From: Sedimentitalea sp041224545
GTDB taxonomy: Bacteria; Pseudomonadota; Alphaproteobacteria; Rhodobacterales; Rhodobacteraceae
Assembly (NCBI RefSeq): GCF_041224545.1
Contig: NZ_JBGFGP010000109.1
Location: forward strand, 62,001-126,000
DNA length: 64,000 nucleotides
Direction: 5' to 3'
Part shown: positions 18,105 through 27,326 of the stretch, one piece after another
How the letters are laid out: every line of letters begins with the position of its first letter
Numbering within the stretch: the stretch's first letter is position 1
Made by a program: the position numbers and the translations under genes
The notes under the pieces: model-generated
Told to the model about the DNA's origin: nothing
Seen by the model: only the letters and a program-made list of their open reading frames with translations
Databases searched by the model: none

Positions 18105-19591
18105 TGTTCGCCGAACTGATGGGAGGCTTTGCCGCGCTCGCCAATCCGGAGACCTTTCTCTACCTCGTGGGCGGGTTTCTCATGGGACTCGTCTTTGGTG
18201 CCATCCCCGGACTGACCGCGACGTTGGCCATCGCGTTGCTTCTGCCTTTTACTTTCGCGATGGAGCTTACCAATGCGCTGGTCATGGTCATGGCCATCTT
18301 CATGTCGGGTATCTACGCGGGCTCTGTCACCGGCATCACCGTGAATATTCCCGGCGCGGCGTCGGGGGCGATTACGACGATGGAAGGCTATGCGCTCATG
18401 AAGCGCGGTCAAGGTGCGCAAGCGCTGAGCCTCGACGCGCTCGCCTCGTCCATCGGTGGCGTCCTGGGTGCCGCGGTTCTGATGTTTGTCGCCGCCCCGA
18501 TGAGCCAGTTCGCGCTGATGTTTCACACGCCGGACAAGTTCGCGCTGGTCTTCATGGCTGTCGTCACTGTCGTGATCGTTGCCAAGGGGTCTATCTGGAA
18601 AAGCCTTGTGACCGTATCGCTGGGCCTGATGATTTCGACGGTAGGCTTTGACAACATGGTGGCGCAGGGCCGGTTCGACTTTGGCAGCGCGAACCTGATC
18701 GAAGGGGTTCAGCTTCTGCCCGCCGTCATCGGTCTTTTCGCAATTTGCGAATTGCTGCTGCAAGGGGGGGCAAAGGCCCGCACCGCTGCCGATACGCCGG
18801 CTTTCCGGGTCAGGCACAAGGATTTCTGGCCAAATTGGAAAGAGGTGCGGGAGATCGGCTTTCTGACATATCTGAAGAGTTCGATTATCGGAGTGATGAT
18901 CGGTATGCTGCCAGGTGGCGGCGCATCGATGGCATCCTTCGTCGCCTATGCCGAGGCCAAGCGCGTCAGCAAGAAGCCTGAAGAATACGGCAACGGATCG
19001 CACGAAGGACTGGCGGCGGCGGAATCGGCCAACAACGCCATGTGCGGCGGGGCCGTCGTGCCTCTGTTGACCCTGGGGATTCCGGGTGATTCCGTGACCG
19101 CGATCATCTTTGGGGTGCTGCTGATTCACGGTTTGGTTCCGGGACCGGGGCTGCTGACCAGCGAAATGGCGACGATCGCGCCGATGTTCGCGGCGCTGAT
19201 GGTGGCCGCGGTCTTTGTGTTTCTTTCGGTCCTTGTCTTTGGACCCTATTATATCTGGCTCGCGCGCATGAACCGGGGTGTGCTCTATGCCTTCATCGCG
19301 ATGATTGCCATGGTCGGGACATATGCCTCGACCTATTCGGTGTTCCAGATGTGGATGGCGCTTGCGATCGGCATATTCGCCTGGGCGTTGCGACTGATGT
19401 CCTATCCCTTGGTGCCGCTGCTGATGGGCATCATCCTCGGGCCATATCTTGAACTTTACATGCGGCGCTCACTGATCACGTCGAACGGTGACGTGATGAC
19501 CTTCTTCTCCAGCCCGATCAGTATCGGACTCTACGCCATGACGCTGCTCTTCATCTATTTCCTGCGGTTCAAGTCACCCAAAGTAACCTGA
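18104..19591 (+). CDS. tctA: TTT-family large membrane subunit (TctA)
   Basis: This 495-residue polytopic protein carries the TctA signatures GLVFGAIPGLTATLAIALLLP and IGMLPGGGASMASFVAYAEAK, plus GIPGDSVTAIIFGVLLIHGL. About ten to twelve membrane segments are visible. It forms the sodium- or proton-coupled import channel with TctB. The start overlaps tctB by one base (GTG at 18101 is an alternative). Confidence 0.95.
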   Translation: MFAELMGGFAALANPETFLYLVGGFLMGLVFGAIPGLTATLAIALLLPFTFAMELTNALVMVMAIFMSGIYAGSVTGITVNIPGAASGAITTMEGYALMKRGQGAQALSLDALASSIGGVLGAAVLMFVAAPMSQFALMFHTPDKFALVFMAVVTVVIVAKGSIWKSLVTVSLGLMISTVGFDNMVAQGRFDFGSANLIEGVQLLPAVIGLFAICELLLQGGAKARTAADTPAFRVRHKDFWPNWKEVREIGFLTYLKSSIIGVMIGMLPGGGASMASFVAYAEAKRVSKKPEEYGNGSHEGLAAAESANNAMCGGAVVPLLTLGIPGDSVTAIIFGVLLIHGLVPGPGLLTSEMATIAPMFAALMVAAVFVFLSVLVFGPYYIWLARMNRGVLYAFIAMIAMVGTYASTYSVFQMWMALAIGIFAWALRLMSYPLVPLLMGIILGPYLELYMRRSLITSNGDVMTFFSSPISIGLYAMTLLFIYFLRFKSPKVT

Positions 19592-19641
19592 TCGCAGCCT
19601 TGCGACCGGATGCTGAAGCGCCGGAAAGACGCGTTTGCGCA

Positions 19642-20832
19642 TCACGCGTCGTCCAGCATCTGCGCCAGCAGGTGCCCGGTGGTCGGGCCAAGGGTAAACC
19701 CTTGGTGACCATGTCCGAAATTAAACCACAGGCCGCGATGGCGAGCGGCTTTGCCGACGCGCGGCAACATGCCGGGCAGGCATGGACGGTGTCCGTGCCA
19801 GATCGTACCGTTGCCGTCGGCGATGTCCGGGATGAGAGTGCGGATGGCGCGTGTCGCCTGATCCAGTTGGAACGGGCGCTGCGGGCGATGCTGTGCGACC
19901 AGTTCCGCGCCGGATGTCAGCCGCAGGCCAGCGCGCATCGGCGCAAGGACATAGCCGTGTTCTGCATCCAGATAGGGGCGCGTCGGCTGGACAAGCGGGT
20001 GCAGATGGGTGTGATAACCACGTTTGAGCAGCATCGGCACGGAATATCCGAACCTTTTCACAAAATCGGCCGACCACGGCCCCAGCGCGATCACCGTATG
20101 TTCGGCAACAACCTCGCCGGTATCAGATTGAACCCGCCAGCCGGTTTGCGCCGGCTGCAGGCTGTCCGCGTTGCCATTAAGAATCGTGCCGCCGCTCTTG
20201 CGGAACAGTTCGGCATAGGCCGTGACCAGCGCGCCGGGGTCGATACAACTCCAGCTATCATCCCAGATCAGGGCCCCCGCGACCGGGCCCTTGATGGCAG
20301 GGTCTTCGGTTTGCAGCACCTCGCCGGACACCACCCGCAACTGCAGGCCGTAAGTGTCGGCCTTGCGCCGGGCCTCCGGGACAGCACGTTCAAGTCGGCC
20401 TTCGCTGCGGTAGAGTTCGCCCAGTCCGGACTCGCGGATCAGGGCGCCGGCTCCTGATGCCTCGATCAGCGGGCGGTGATCGTCACGCACACGGGCGATC
20501 ATGCGGGCGTAGTGTCTGGAAATCTCGGCGTGGGAGCGGCCGGCGGATGCCCGGAAATAGGTAAGTAACGGGCGTGCAAAGCGCGGCAGGTCGCGCCAGC
20601 TTAGCGATACATCGTTGCTGCGTCCCAGGGCGTAGCGCAGCAAGGTGGCCGGATCGCGAGGCATGGCATAGGGTTCCATCGCTTCGGCCTGAATGACGCC
20701 GGCATTGCCAAAGCTTGTCTCTTGCCCCGGCGGGCGGCGGTCGAGCAGGGTGACCGCGTGGCCGCGCGCCTGTAGCGCCAGCGCGGTGCCCACCCCGACC
20801 ATCCCCGCGCCCAGAATGAGGATCTCCGACAT
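19642..20832 (-). CDS. FAD-dependent D-amino acid dehydrogenase-like protein
   Basis: This 396-residue DAO-superfamily flavoprotein begins with EILILGAGMVGVGTALALQARG, followed by SFGNAGVIQAEAMEPYAMPRD as in DadA and FAD oxidases of D-amino acids, and closes with WHGHRPCLPGMLPRVGKAA and FGHGHQGFTLGPTTG. It is a different sequence from the DadA-like protein at 13481. It ends a leftward operon, 6 bp after ridA. The pairing with RidA makes sense: oxidation of amino acids yields reactive imines that RidA hydrolyses. Confidence 0.9.
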   Translation of the reverse strand: MSEILILGAGMVGVGTALALQARGHAVTLLDRRPPGQETSFGNAGVIQAEAMEPYAMPRDPATLLRYALGRSNDVSLSWRDLPRFARPLLTYFRASAGRSHAEISRHYARMIARVRDDHRPLIEASGAGALIRESGLGELYRSEGRLERAVPEARRKADTYGLQLRVVSGEVLQTEDPAIKGPVAGALIWDDSWSCIDPGALVTAYAELFRKSGGTILNGNADSLQPAQTGWRVQSDTGEVVAEHTVIALGPWSADFVKRFGYSVPMLLKRGYHTHLHPLVQPTRPYLDAEHGYVLAPMRAGLRLTSGAELVAQHRPQRPFQLDQATRAIRTLIPDIADGNGTIWHGHRPCLPGMLPRVGKAARHRGLWFNFGHGHQGFTLGPTTGHLLAQMLDDA

Positions 20833-20838
20833 GCGCGC

Positions 20839-21183
20839 CTATTCCGAGCGGGCTCTGGCGATCACCGTAATTTCCACCCGTGCCTGCGGCAGCATCAGGA
20901 AACAGCCCACGGTGGTCCGAACCGGCAGGGGATCACCGAAAGCGTCGGCATAGACCGCGTTGAATTTGGCAAAATCGGTGGCATCGGTCAGATAGCAGGT
21001 GCAGGACAAGACATCGGACAGGTCGAGGCCCTGCGTAGCGAGCGTCTTGCGAATGTTGTCGATGCAGTTGCGGGTCTGTGCCTCGATTCCATCGGGCAGC
21101 ACGCCATTCTTATCGAACCCAAGTTCGCCCGACAGATAGACGGTTTCGCCGTCAAGGCGTAGCTTGGACAGCGGAATATTCAT
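20839..21183 (-). CDS. RidA-family enamine/imine deaminase
   Basis: This 114-residue RidA/YjgF/UK114 family protein has GETVYLSGELGFDKNGVLPDGIEAQTRNC-type family text, the conserved LSDVLSCTCYLTD strand, and the catalytic arginine region (PVRTTVGCFLMLPQARVEI). It hydrolyses reactive enamines and imines released by amino acid oxidases. ATG 21183 follows GGAGA and overlaps the dctQ stop by 4 bp. Its place between a TRAP transporter and a DadA-like oxidase supports a role in amine or amino-acid catabolism. Confidence 0.92.
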   Translation of the reverse strand: MNIPLSKLRLDGETVYLSGELGFDKNGVLPDGIEAQTRNCIDNIRKTLATQGLDLSDVLSCTCYLTDATDFAKFNAVYADAFGDPLPVRTTVGCFLMLPQARVEITVIARARSE

Positions 21184-21710
21184 TGGATCTCCGTTTCTGC
21201 AGAAGTGCTTGCGCCGGTCGGATCTGCCCATCGTGCCGCGAGGTGTACGAGGATGACGATCATTGCAAGTGGGACGACGCTGACGATCCAGACCATCTGG
21301 ACGCCAAGCGTGTCCGCCGTCAATCCAGCCTGCCGTGCGAGATACCCCTTTGCAAAGCCACCACGCAGCCCGACAAAACAGAAATAGAGCACAGGTAACG
21401 TAAAGGTAAGGACCGCCACGCTCTGGACCGTTTCGGCGAACCAGCCCAACAGCGAGGGTCGTTCGGGAAATACGCTGTCAAGAAGAACCGCGTCGGTACG
21501 GGTCTTGAACGATATGGTCGCGCCCAACAGGCCGGTCCATACCATCATGTAGCGCGCGATATCCTCGGTCCAGATCGGTGGCGAGGAAAACACGTAGCGT
21601 GCCAGCACTTGTATCATCACCGTCAGGAACATGATGCACAGCGCCGCGATCACAGCATATCGGGCCAGTTTGTTCAGGGCATCCGAAAGAGAAAGTATGA
21701 ACCAGCGCAT
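21180..21710 (-). CDS. dctQ: TRAP transporter small membrane subunit (DctQ)
   Basis: This 176-residue protein has four membrane segments. The block ARYVFSSPPIWTEDIARYMMVWTGLLGA is the recognisable DctQ signature, and the SFKTRTDAVLLDSV stretch follows as in the family. ATG 21710 is chosen to start immediately before the first amphipathic segment. It is the last of the three transporter genes and is coupled to ridA by a 4-bp overlap. Confidence 0.9.
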   Translation of the reverse strand: MRWFILSLSDALNKLARYAVIAALCIMFLTVMIQVLARYVFSSPPIWTEDIARYMMVWTGLLGATISFKTRTDAVLLDSVFPERPSLLGWFAETVQSVAVLTFTLPVLYFCFVGLRGGFAKGYLARQAGLTADTLGVQMVWIVSVVPLAMIVILVHLAARWADPTGASTSAETEIQ

Positions 21711-21801
21711 GGGTATATCGTTCCTGTATCCGGCCGTTGTGTTGCGGCGTAGGGGGAGCGATCGATCCGGTCGCCCCCGTTTCATTTCAGTCGGGCGCGG
21801 T

Positions 21802-22776
21802 TCAGCGGGTGCTTTCGGTCAGCGCTTCCCAGCGGTCCACATCCTCGTCCGACAGCAAGCCGGATCGGTAGACGGACCTGGATTGCTCGCGAAAGACCCC
21901 GCGTTCCGCGTCGGTCAGCCGCTGCACCGTCACGCCGGCTTCTTCGAGCGCGACGAGCGAGCTTTCCGACACTTCCGCGAGCCAGTCGCGCACGGCGTCG
22001 TTGCCTACGGTCACGGCCGTGTCGACCGCATTGCGATCCTCGTCCGAGAGACCTTCGTACCATATCCGCGACATGAGCACCGCACGCAGCGGAATCATCA
22101 CGCGGGCGTCCGAAAAGTTCCGGACAAAGTCGGTCTGCCCGAACATGATCGGCACAAATGCCGAATTCAGATAGCCGTCAATAACGCCGGTCTGCAAGCT
22201 GGCGGGTACTTCGCTCCAGGGCACGACGGTGCCGCTGCTGCCCCACGCCTTGTACATGGAAAGCTGCGCGTCATCGAGCGCCCTCATCCGCAGATCGGCC
22301 ATGTCGGTGGGACTGCGCACCGCCGCGGTGGTGGTGATGATCCCCGAATACGGCCCCAACGGAACCAGCGCCACCAGCATCACGTCCTGTGAGGCCAGGG
22401 TTTCGTTGATTGACGCAAAAACATTGCCCTCGGCCAGGGCGCGATCCATATGCGCCATATCGTCAAAAATGTAGGGCAGTCGCACGCCGTAGATGAACGG
22501 GTCGATCGATCCGACGGAACGCACATCGGACAGGGAAACTTCCAGCAGGCCAGTCGCGATCTGGTCCAGCTTCTCCGCCTCATCTCCGATCGAACCGCGC
22601 GGCATCTCCCGCACATCCAGACCGGCGTCGGTCAGGCTTTTTCCGAAGGCCGCGATCCAGTTATATGAACCGGACAGTTCCGGATCCGGATTACTGTCGA
22701 GCGCGATCTTGACTTCCGACAGCGCAGGGGTACCGATTGCCATCAGCATTGCAAGCGTCAGTGACTTGAGTGTCAT
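21802..22776 (-). CDS. dctP: TRAP transporter solute-binding protein (DctP)
   Basis: This 324-residue periplasmic receptor has a signal peptide (residues 1-20, ending TPALSE). Family blocks visible are the FGKSLTDAGLDVREMPRGSIGDEAEKL region, LPYIFDDMAHMDRAL, and the conserved arginine region VRSPTDMADLRMRALDDAQ that contacts a ligand carboxylate, then VPASLQTGVIDGYLN. ATG 22776 follows GGGAGGAAACGGA. It is encoded between dctM and dctQ. Ligand likely an organic acid or amino acid derivative. Confidence 0.92.
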   Translation of the reverse strand: MTLKSLTLAMLMAIGTPALSEVKIALDSNPDPELSGSYNWIAAFGKSLTDAGLDVREMPRGSIGDEAEKLDQIATGLLEVSLSDVRSVGSIDPFIYGVRLPYIFDDMAHMDRALAEGNVFASINETLASQDVMLVALVPLGPYSGIITTTAAVRSPTDMADLRMRALDDAQLSMYKAWGSSGTVVPWSEVPASLQTGVIDGYLNSAFVPIMFGQTDFVRNFSDARVMIPLRAVLMSRIWYEGLSDEDRNAVDTAVTVGNDAVRDWLAEVSESSLVALEEAGVTVQRLTDAERGVFREQSRSVYRSGLLSDEDVDRWEALTESTR

Positions 22777-22796
22777 TCCGTTTCCTCCCATTGGGT

Positions 22797-24080
22797 CTAG
22801 TTTACCGAGAATCCGGCTAATTCGGGCAGGCCCAGACTGATCCATGGCCAGTAGGCCAGGGCCAGAAGAACCAGGAATTGCAGGACGATAAAGGGCAGCG
22901 CCGCATAGGCCAGCCGCCAGTAGTTCGTATTGGTCATGGCCGCGACGACCACGAGGCACTTGCCAAGCGGGGGCGTTATCAGGCCGATGCACAGATTGAA
23001 GCACAGTACGATGCCAAGGTGCACGGGGTTGATTCCCTGCTCCAGCGCCTGTGGAACGAATAGCGGGATCAGCAGCGTCATCGCCACGGGTGTGTCCATG
23101 AACATTCCGGCAACGAGGAACAGCACCAGCAGGAAGAACAGGAACTTCGTTCCGGTAAGGCCCAGATTCTCGACCCAGCCCGACAGGACCTGTGGCCAAC
23201 CCATTTGCCCGGCCAGGAAGCCCAGCACCGATATCGCCGCCAGAATGATGAAAATCGTACCTGTCATCCGGGCAGTGGCCTCCAATGCGTCGCGCAGCTT
23301 GGCCAGCGACAATCCCTCGTAGAACTGACCGGCGATCAGGGCGACCAGGACCGCGATGGCCGATCCTTCGGTCGGCGTGGCCAGCCCGAAGACCAGCGAA
23401 CCCAGGATCACAGCGGGAAGGCAGAGCGCGGGAAGTGCGCGTTTCAGGCTCGGCAGAAACGGCGGAAGATCGGCTGACCGCCCGCCAGGGTGATCCTGCG
23501 CATACGCTATGCCGCCATTCAATACCATGAGCGACACTGCCAGCAAAATACCTGGCAGGATCCCTGCGACAAACAGTGCTGCGACCGAGGTGCCGGTCAG
23601 GCCACCATATACGATCATGATGATCGATGGCGGGATGATCGGACCGATCATCGAAGAGGCGGCAGTGACTGCGCCCGCATAATAACGTGAATAGCCCCGC
23701 GAGACCATTTCCGGCACGAAGATCCGCGAGAGGGCCGCGCTGTCGGCAACCGCCGAACCCGAGATTCCGGCAAAGAAGATGCTGGTCATGATGTTTACGT
23801 GACCCAGCCCGCCCTTGAACCGGCCCACCAGCGACATGGAGAAATCGATCAGGCTGCGGGTCACGCCGGCGCGGGACATAATTTCCGCCGTCAGGATGAA
23901 CATGGGCATTGCCATGAAAGCAAAGACGTCCAGTTGCGCGAAGATGCGCTGGGGCATCACCGAGAGATATTGTGCCTTGTCCGCCACGACAAATGACAGG
24001 ACCGAGACTGCGCCCATCAGATAGGCAAAGGCCGTACCGGATAACAGCAGCAGCACAAAGACGGCCAGAACTATGATCAT
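22797..24080 (-). CDS. dctM: TRAP transporter large membrane subunit (DctM)
   Basis: This 427-residue protein has about twelve membrane segments and the DctM signatures FAGISGSAVADSAALSRIF, AASSMIGPIIPPSIIMIVYG and FLVAGMFMDTPVAMTLLIPLFVP. ATG 24080 follows GAGGATC. It couples substrate import to the sodium gradient with DctQ. It lies 10 bp downstream of the amidase and 20 bp upstream of dctP. Confidence 0.94.
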   Translation of the reverse strand: MIIVLAVFVLLLLSGTAFAYLMGAVSVLSFVVADKAQYLSVMPQRIFAQLDVFAFMAMPMFILTAEIMSRAGVTRSLIDFSMSLVGRFKGGLGHVNIMTSIFFAGISGSAVADSAALSRIFVPEMVSRGYSRYYAGAVTAASSMIGPIIPPSIIMIVYGGLTGTSVAALFVAGILPGILLAVSLMVLNGGIAYAQDHPGGRSADLPPFLPSLKRALPALCLPAVILGSLVFGLATPTEGSAIAVLVALIAGQFYEGLSLAKLRDALEATARMTGTIFIILAAISVLGFLAGQMGWPQVLSGWVENLGLTGTKFLFFLLVLFLVAGMFMDTPVAMTLLIPLFVPQALEQGINPVHLGIVLCFNLCIGLITPPLGKCLVVVAAMTNTNYWRLAYAALPFIVLQFLVLLALAYWPWISLGLPELAGFSVN

Positions 24081-24090
24081 CGCGGGATCC

Positions 24091-25716
24091 TCAAACTGCA
24101 GAGCCGACCTGAATGGTCTGGCCGGTCCCTGTCTCATGCGGCGGATGGGTGACAGGGGATTTCAGGTCGACCTGTGCTGACAGCGTCAACTTCAGATCGG
24201 GTGTCAGGGGACGTGTCGCGGGCATGGATGCAAACAACGCCTCGAGCGAGAGTGCGGCCGAGAGCAGGGCGCGGTCCCCCTGCAGACGACCGAGCAGCTG
24301 CACGCCAAATGGCAGTCCGTCGGCACCGGCTCCCGACGGGAGGGTGATCGCGGGGCCACCCATGAGCGACCCCCGATAGGTCAGGGCCAGCCAGCGATAA
24401 TAGATATCCATCTCCTGCCCCTCTATCCGTGCGGGATAGGACTGCCGCCAGGGAAATGCCGGGACGGGCACGGTCGGCAGAAGGATGATGTCGAAATCGT
24501 CGGTCCTTTCCCGGAACCGGCGGAGAATACGGGTTTGTTCAAGATGCGCCCAGGCCCGGTCGCGGAAGCTCAGACCGCGTCCGAGGGCGACATTGGCGGC
24601 TACATGCGCGCCGAATTGATCCACCGAACCTTCGCCGGTGGCGTCGAACGCGGCGACAAAGCTCTCTGCCCGCAGGATGTCGAAACACCGGTCCATCTGC
24701 CCCAGATTCATATCTACCGGTTCGCAGGTTGCGACATGGGGAGCGATGGCTTTGACGCGGGCCTGAAACGCGACCCGGACGTCCGGGTCGACCGGCAGAT
24801 CGCCAAAGTCGACGGAATAGCCGACACGCAGACCGCCAATGTCAGCCGGGGTGATGTCGTCGAAGCGGGCCGGATCGGTCGGAACCGTCAGCGGATCTCC
24901 GGCATCCGCCCCCTGGATCGCGCGCAACATCAGCAGCAGATCGTCCATGTTTCGCGCCATCGGCCCGAGAACCGAGATGACCGACCAGCCCAGCGGACGG
25001 CCGGGATGCGCGACGACATCGCCGGACGGACGATAGCCCACCACCCCGCAAAGTGCCGCAGGCAGGCGCAGTGAACCGCCGGTATCCGAGCCCGTGCATA
25101 ATGGCAGGAAGGACGCCGCCAGGGCTGCTGCGGACCCGCCGGAAGAGCCACCGGCGATGCGTGTCGGATCGTAGGGATTGCCCGTTGCGCCCCAGACCGG
25201 ATTGACGGAATTGCCACCCGCGCCGAATTCGGGAACATTGGTCTTGGCCACGACGATGGCGCCCGCCCGACGCAAGCGCGCGACGATCAGCGCATCCTGC
25301 TCGGCAACGTTGCCGCGCATGAGCGGATTGCCGTTGGTTGTCGGCAGGCCCGCGACATCCTGCATGTCCTTCACCCCGATAGGCACGCCGTCGAGCGGCC
25401 CGCAGGGTCGGCCCGCCGCCCATCGCTGCGTCGACGCGCTGGCCTCGACGCGAGCGCGCTCGGTGTTGAATGTGGTCAGCGCATTCAGCGAGGGATCATA
25501 GCGCGCGATCCGGTCGAGGCACGCGTCCAGCACCTCGGTTGGCGTGAACTCGAGGTCCTGAAAACCTGCGATCAGGCGGGTTGCCGAAATCAGGGGGAGA
25601 CTGTCTTTGTCGATGATCCTCGGCTGGTGGTTCGCCAGCCCCTCCTCGCGGTTTTCTCTGAGATGCGAGGATAGGCATAAAGCGCCCAGTTGCCCTATTG
25701 AGTAATTTTCACACAA
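24091..25716 (-). CDS. Amidase-signature family amidase, start uncertain
   Basis: Amidase-signature hydrolase with the Ser-cisSer-Lys triad visible: Lys in GVPIGVKDMQDVAG, the glycine/serine-rich GGSSGGSAAALAASFLPLC, and the nucleophile region GSDTGGSLRLPAALCGVVGYRPS. The upstream coordinate is a TTG; there is no in-frame ATG before the catalytic lysine, so the true start may be this TTG or a CTG near 25630. The mature sequence is about 510-541 residues, within family range. It lies 21 bp downstream of the LysR gene on the same strand and heads the TRAP/RidA/oxidase genes, so it may release an amine or amino acid from an imported amide. Confidence 0.85.
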   Translation of the reverse strand: MCENYSIGQLGALCLSSHLRENREEGLANHQPRIIDKDSLPLISATRLIAGFQDLEFTPTEVLDACLDRIARYDPSLNALTTFNTERARVEASASTQRWAAGRPCGPLDGVPIGVKDMQDVAGLPTTNGNPLMRGNVAEQDALIVARLRRAGAIVVAKTNVPEFGAGGNSVNPVWGATGNPYDPTRIAGGSSGGSAAALAASFLPLCTGSDTGGSLRLPAALCGVVGYRPSGDVVAHPGRPLGWSVISVLGPMARNMDDLLLMLRAIQGADAGDPLTVPTDPARFDDITPADIGGLRVGYSVDFGDLPVDPDVRVAFQARVKAIAPHVATCEPVDMNLGQMDRCFDILRAESFVAAFDATGEGSVDQFGAHVAANVALGRGLSFRDRAWAHLEQTRILRRFRERTDDFDIILLPTVPVPAFPWRQSYPARIEGQEMDIYYRWLALTYRGSLMGGPAITLPSGAGADGLPFGVQLLGRLQGDRALLSAALSLEALFASMPATRPLTPDLKLTLSAQVDLKSPVTHPPHETGTGQTIQVGSAV

Positions 25717-25737
25717 CCATAGCCAAAGTGAATGGTC

Positions 25738-26664
25738 TCAGCCGGCAAGGCTCTGAGCCAGACATCTCTGGAACAGGTCGAAAGCGGAGTTCTTGTCGCT
25801 CTGTCCGGTGCGCCAGAAACAGCGCACCTGAGACAGCAGGTTTCGCGTGTCCAATGGCAGGATCACCAGGTCGCCGCGGCTGGCATGGATCTGGGCAATG
25901 CTCTGCGGAAACAGCCCCAGCGCCGGCATGTCGCGCATCAGGGCCGTATTCAGAGGCAGGGAGCCCGACGCCACGACATTGACCGGAGGGGCTGCGCCGA
26001 ACTCTGCGAAAAGAGCTTCGAACGCCTGGCGCGCGACCGAGTTTTCCAGCGGCAGAATCCAGGGCCAGTTCACGGTGTCGGCCCATTCGAGCGAAGTTGC
26101 CTGGCTGAGCGGGTGGTCGCTGCTTGCCACAATGGCAATCTGCTCTTCAAGAAGTACTTTTTGCTCGATGCCGGGAATTTCCCTCGGGTGCCATACCCGG
26201 GCGACCAGCATGTCCAGGGTTCCGCTTTCCAGCGCGGGAAAGAGCGATACGAAATGCCCTTCGGTCACGCTGATGTTCGCCTGCGGCGCGCTGCGTTTCA
26301 TCAGGGCAATCGCGGGTGGCAGCAAGATCGGCGCGACCGAACTGACCGCGCCGAGCGAAACCGACCCGGCCACGCCCTGCGTCATGGCGTCCATATCAAA
26401 CGCGGCGCGGTCAAGCTGTGCCAGGATATGGCGGGCATGTTCGGCCAGCCGGTGTCCCGCAGGGGTGAGATGCAGCCGGTTTCGCTCGCGGATCACGATC
26501 TGCAAATCGACCAGGCGCTCCAGTTCACTGATCTGTTTCGACACCGAGGGCTGTGTGACATTCAGCGACTTGGCCACCTTGGCGACCAGCCCGTACCTGG
26601 CCAGCGCCGAGATGACCCGCAGGTGCCGAAGGGTCAAGGAGCGGGCGAACTGTTCTGCAGTCAT
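25738..26664 (-). CDS. LysR-family transcriptional regulator
   Basis: This 308-residue regulator has the N-terminal winged helix (residues about 10-70: LTLRHLRVISALARYGLVAKV, then LNVTQPSVSKQISELERLV and LHLTPAGHRLAEHARHIL) and a C-terminal periplasmic-binding-like co-inducer domain. It is co-directional with and just upstream of the amidase-TRAP-RidA operon, unlike the usual divergent layout, so it may be co-transcribed with its targets. Confidence 0.93.
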   Translation of the reverse strand: MTAEQFARSLTLRHLRVISALARYGLVAKVAKSLNVTQPSVSKQISELERLVDLQIVIRERNRLHLTPAGHRLAEHARHILAQLDRAAFDMDAMTQGVAGSVSLGAVSSVAPILLPPAIALMKRSAPQANISVTEGHFVSLFPALESGTLDMLVARVWHPREIPGIEQKVLLEEQIAIVASSDHPLSQATSLEWADTVNWPWILPLENSVARQAFEALFAEFGAAPPVNVVASGSLPLNTALMRDMPALGLFPQSIAQIHASRGDLVILPLDTRNLLSQVRCFWRTGQSDKNSAFDLFQRCLAQSLAG

Positions 26665-27054
26665 GGGGTTCCCTGCCTATGTGACAAGGTTGAGTTTCCG
26701 ATGCCATGCATCAGCGTGCAAGTATCTATGCCTGACTGTCATGTGCAGCCTTGCGCCATCAGCCTGTCGCCCAGCCACGAGTGACAGGCGGGATCGCCGG
26801 AGCAGGAAAACCGCACGGTGCAGTTGTTATGGCTATTGACCCGGCACAGCGACCTTTGCGCTGTCGTCGTCGGCTGGTTCTGCGGGGAAAACCTCCGACA
26901 TCGGGACAAAGCCCGGGATACGCATGAAGTGATCACACCAGCGGCGGATGCCGGATAATCGATGCGTGCGATGCCGCCCTCTTTGGACAACGTGATGTAA
27001 GGGAAGCAGGCGATATCGGCAATCGTGGGATGATTGCCATTGCAGATCAAGCAT
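26665..27054 (-). pseudogene. Glutathione S-transferase C-terminal remnant, frameshifted
   Basis: Reading leftward from about 27044, one frame gives NHPTIADIACFPYITLSKEGGI and RIDYPA; after about 26950 the match continues in a second frame as IRRWCDHFMRIPGFVPMSE and ends at a stop at 26833. Together these make the canonical GST C-terminal domain (TIADIACFPYI, then the YPAIRRW...PGF pattern). One missing base in CCGGC-ATCCGC explains the shift. The N-terminal thioredoxin-like half is absent; the fragment abuts an ABC ATPase tail in the opposite orientation. Bases 26665-26832 hold no recognisable gene. Confidence 0.65.
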
Positions 27055-27240
27055 ATGCTGATCAACCTGAGCCGATCCGGTCGCGCGGTGATCGTGATCC
27101 CGGAAGAGTTGGAGGAGTTATTTCAAATCTGCGACCGTCTTTGCGTGAGCTGCAATGGCGATTTGTCTTCTCCGCTCGCAGACCATCGCCGAGTCGGTGG
27201 TCTGCTCATGACAGACATGCTGTTTAAGATCGAGGCGTGA
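27055..27240 (+). pseudogene. C-terminal tail of a sugar/nucleoside-type ABC ATPase
   Basis: The rightward frame reads LSRSGRAVIVIPEELEELF, then QICDRLCVSCNGDLSSPLA and ends LLMTDM before a stop at 27240. This is the usual extreme C-terminus of the double-domain ATPases of simple-sugar or nucleoside ABC importers (RAVIVISEELDELFQICDRI pattern). All ATP-binding motifs are missing, so it is a fragment. It meets the GST remnant head-on near 27055, which marks a recombination joint. Confidence 0.55.
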
Positions 27241-27326
27241 CCCGGACGGGTTCGATTTTCCGCAAACCGTGCTGCTGCCCCATAACGGCAGATTCGAGGT
27301 TTTCAACGGTGCCCACGTCGTTCGGG

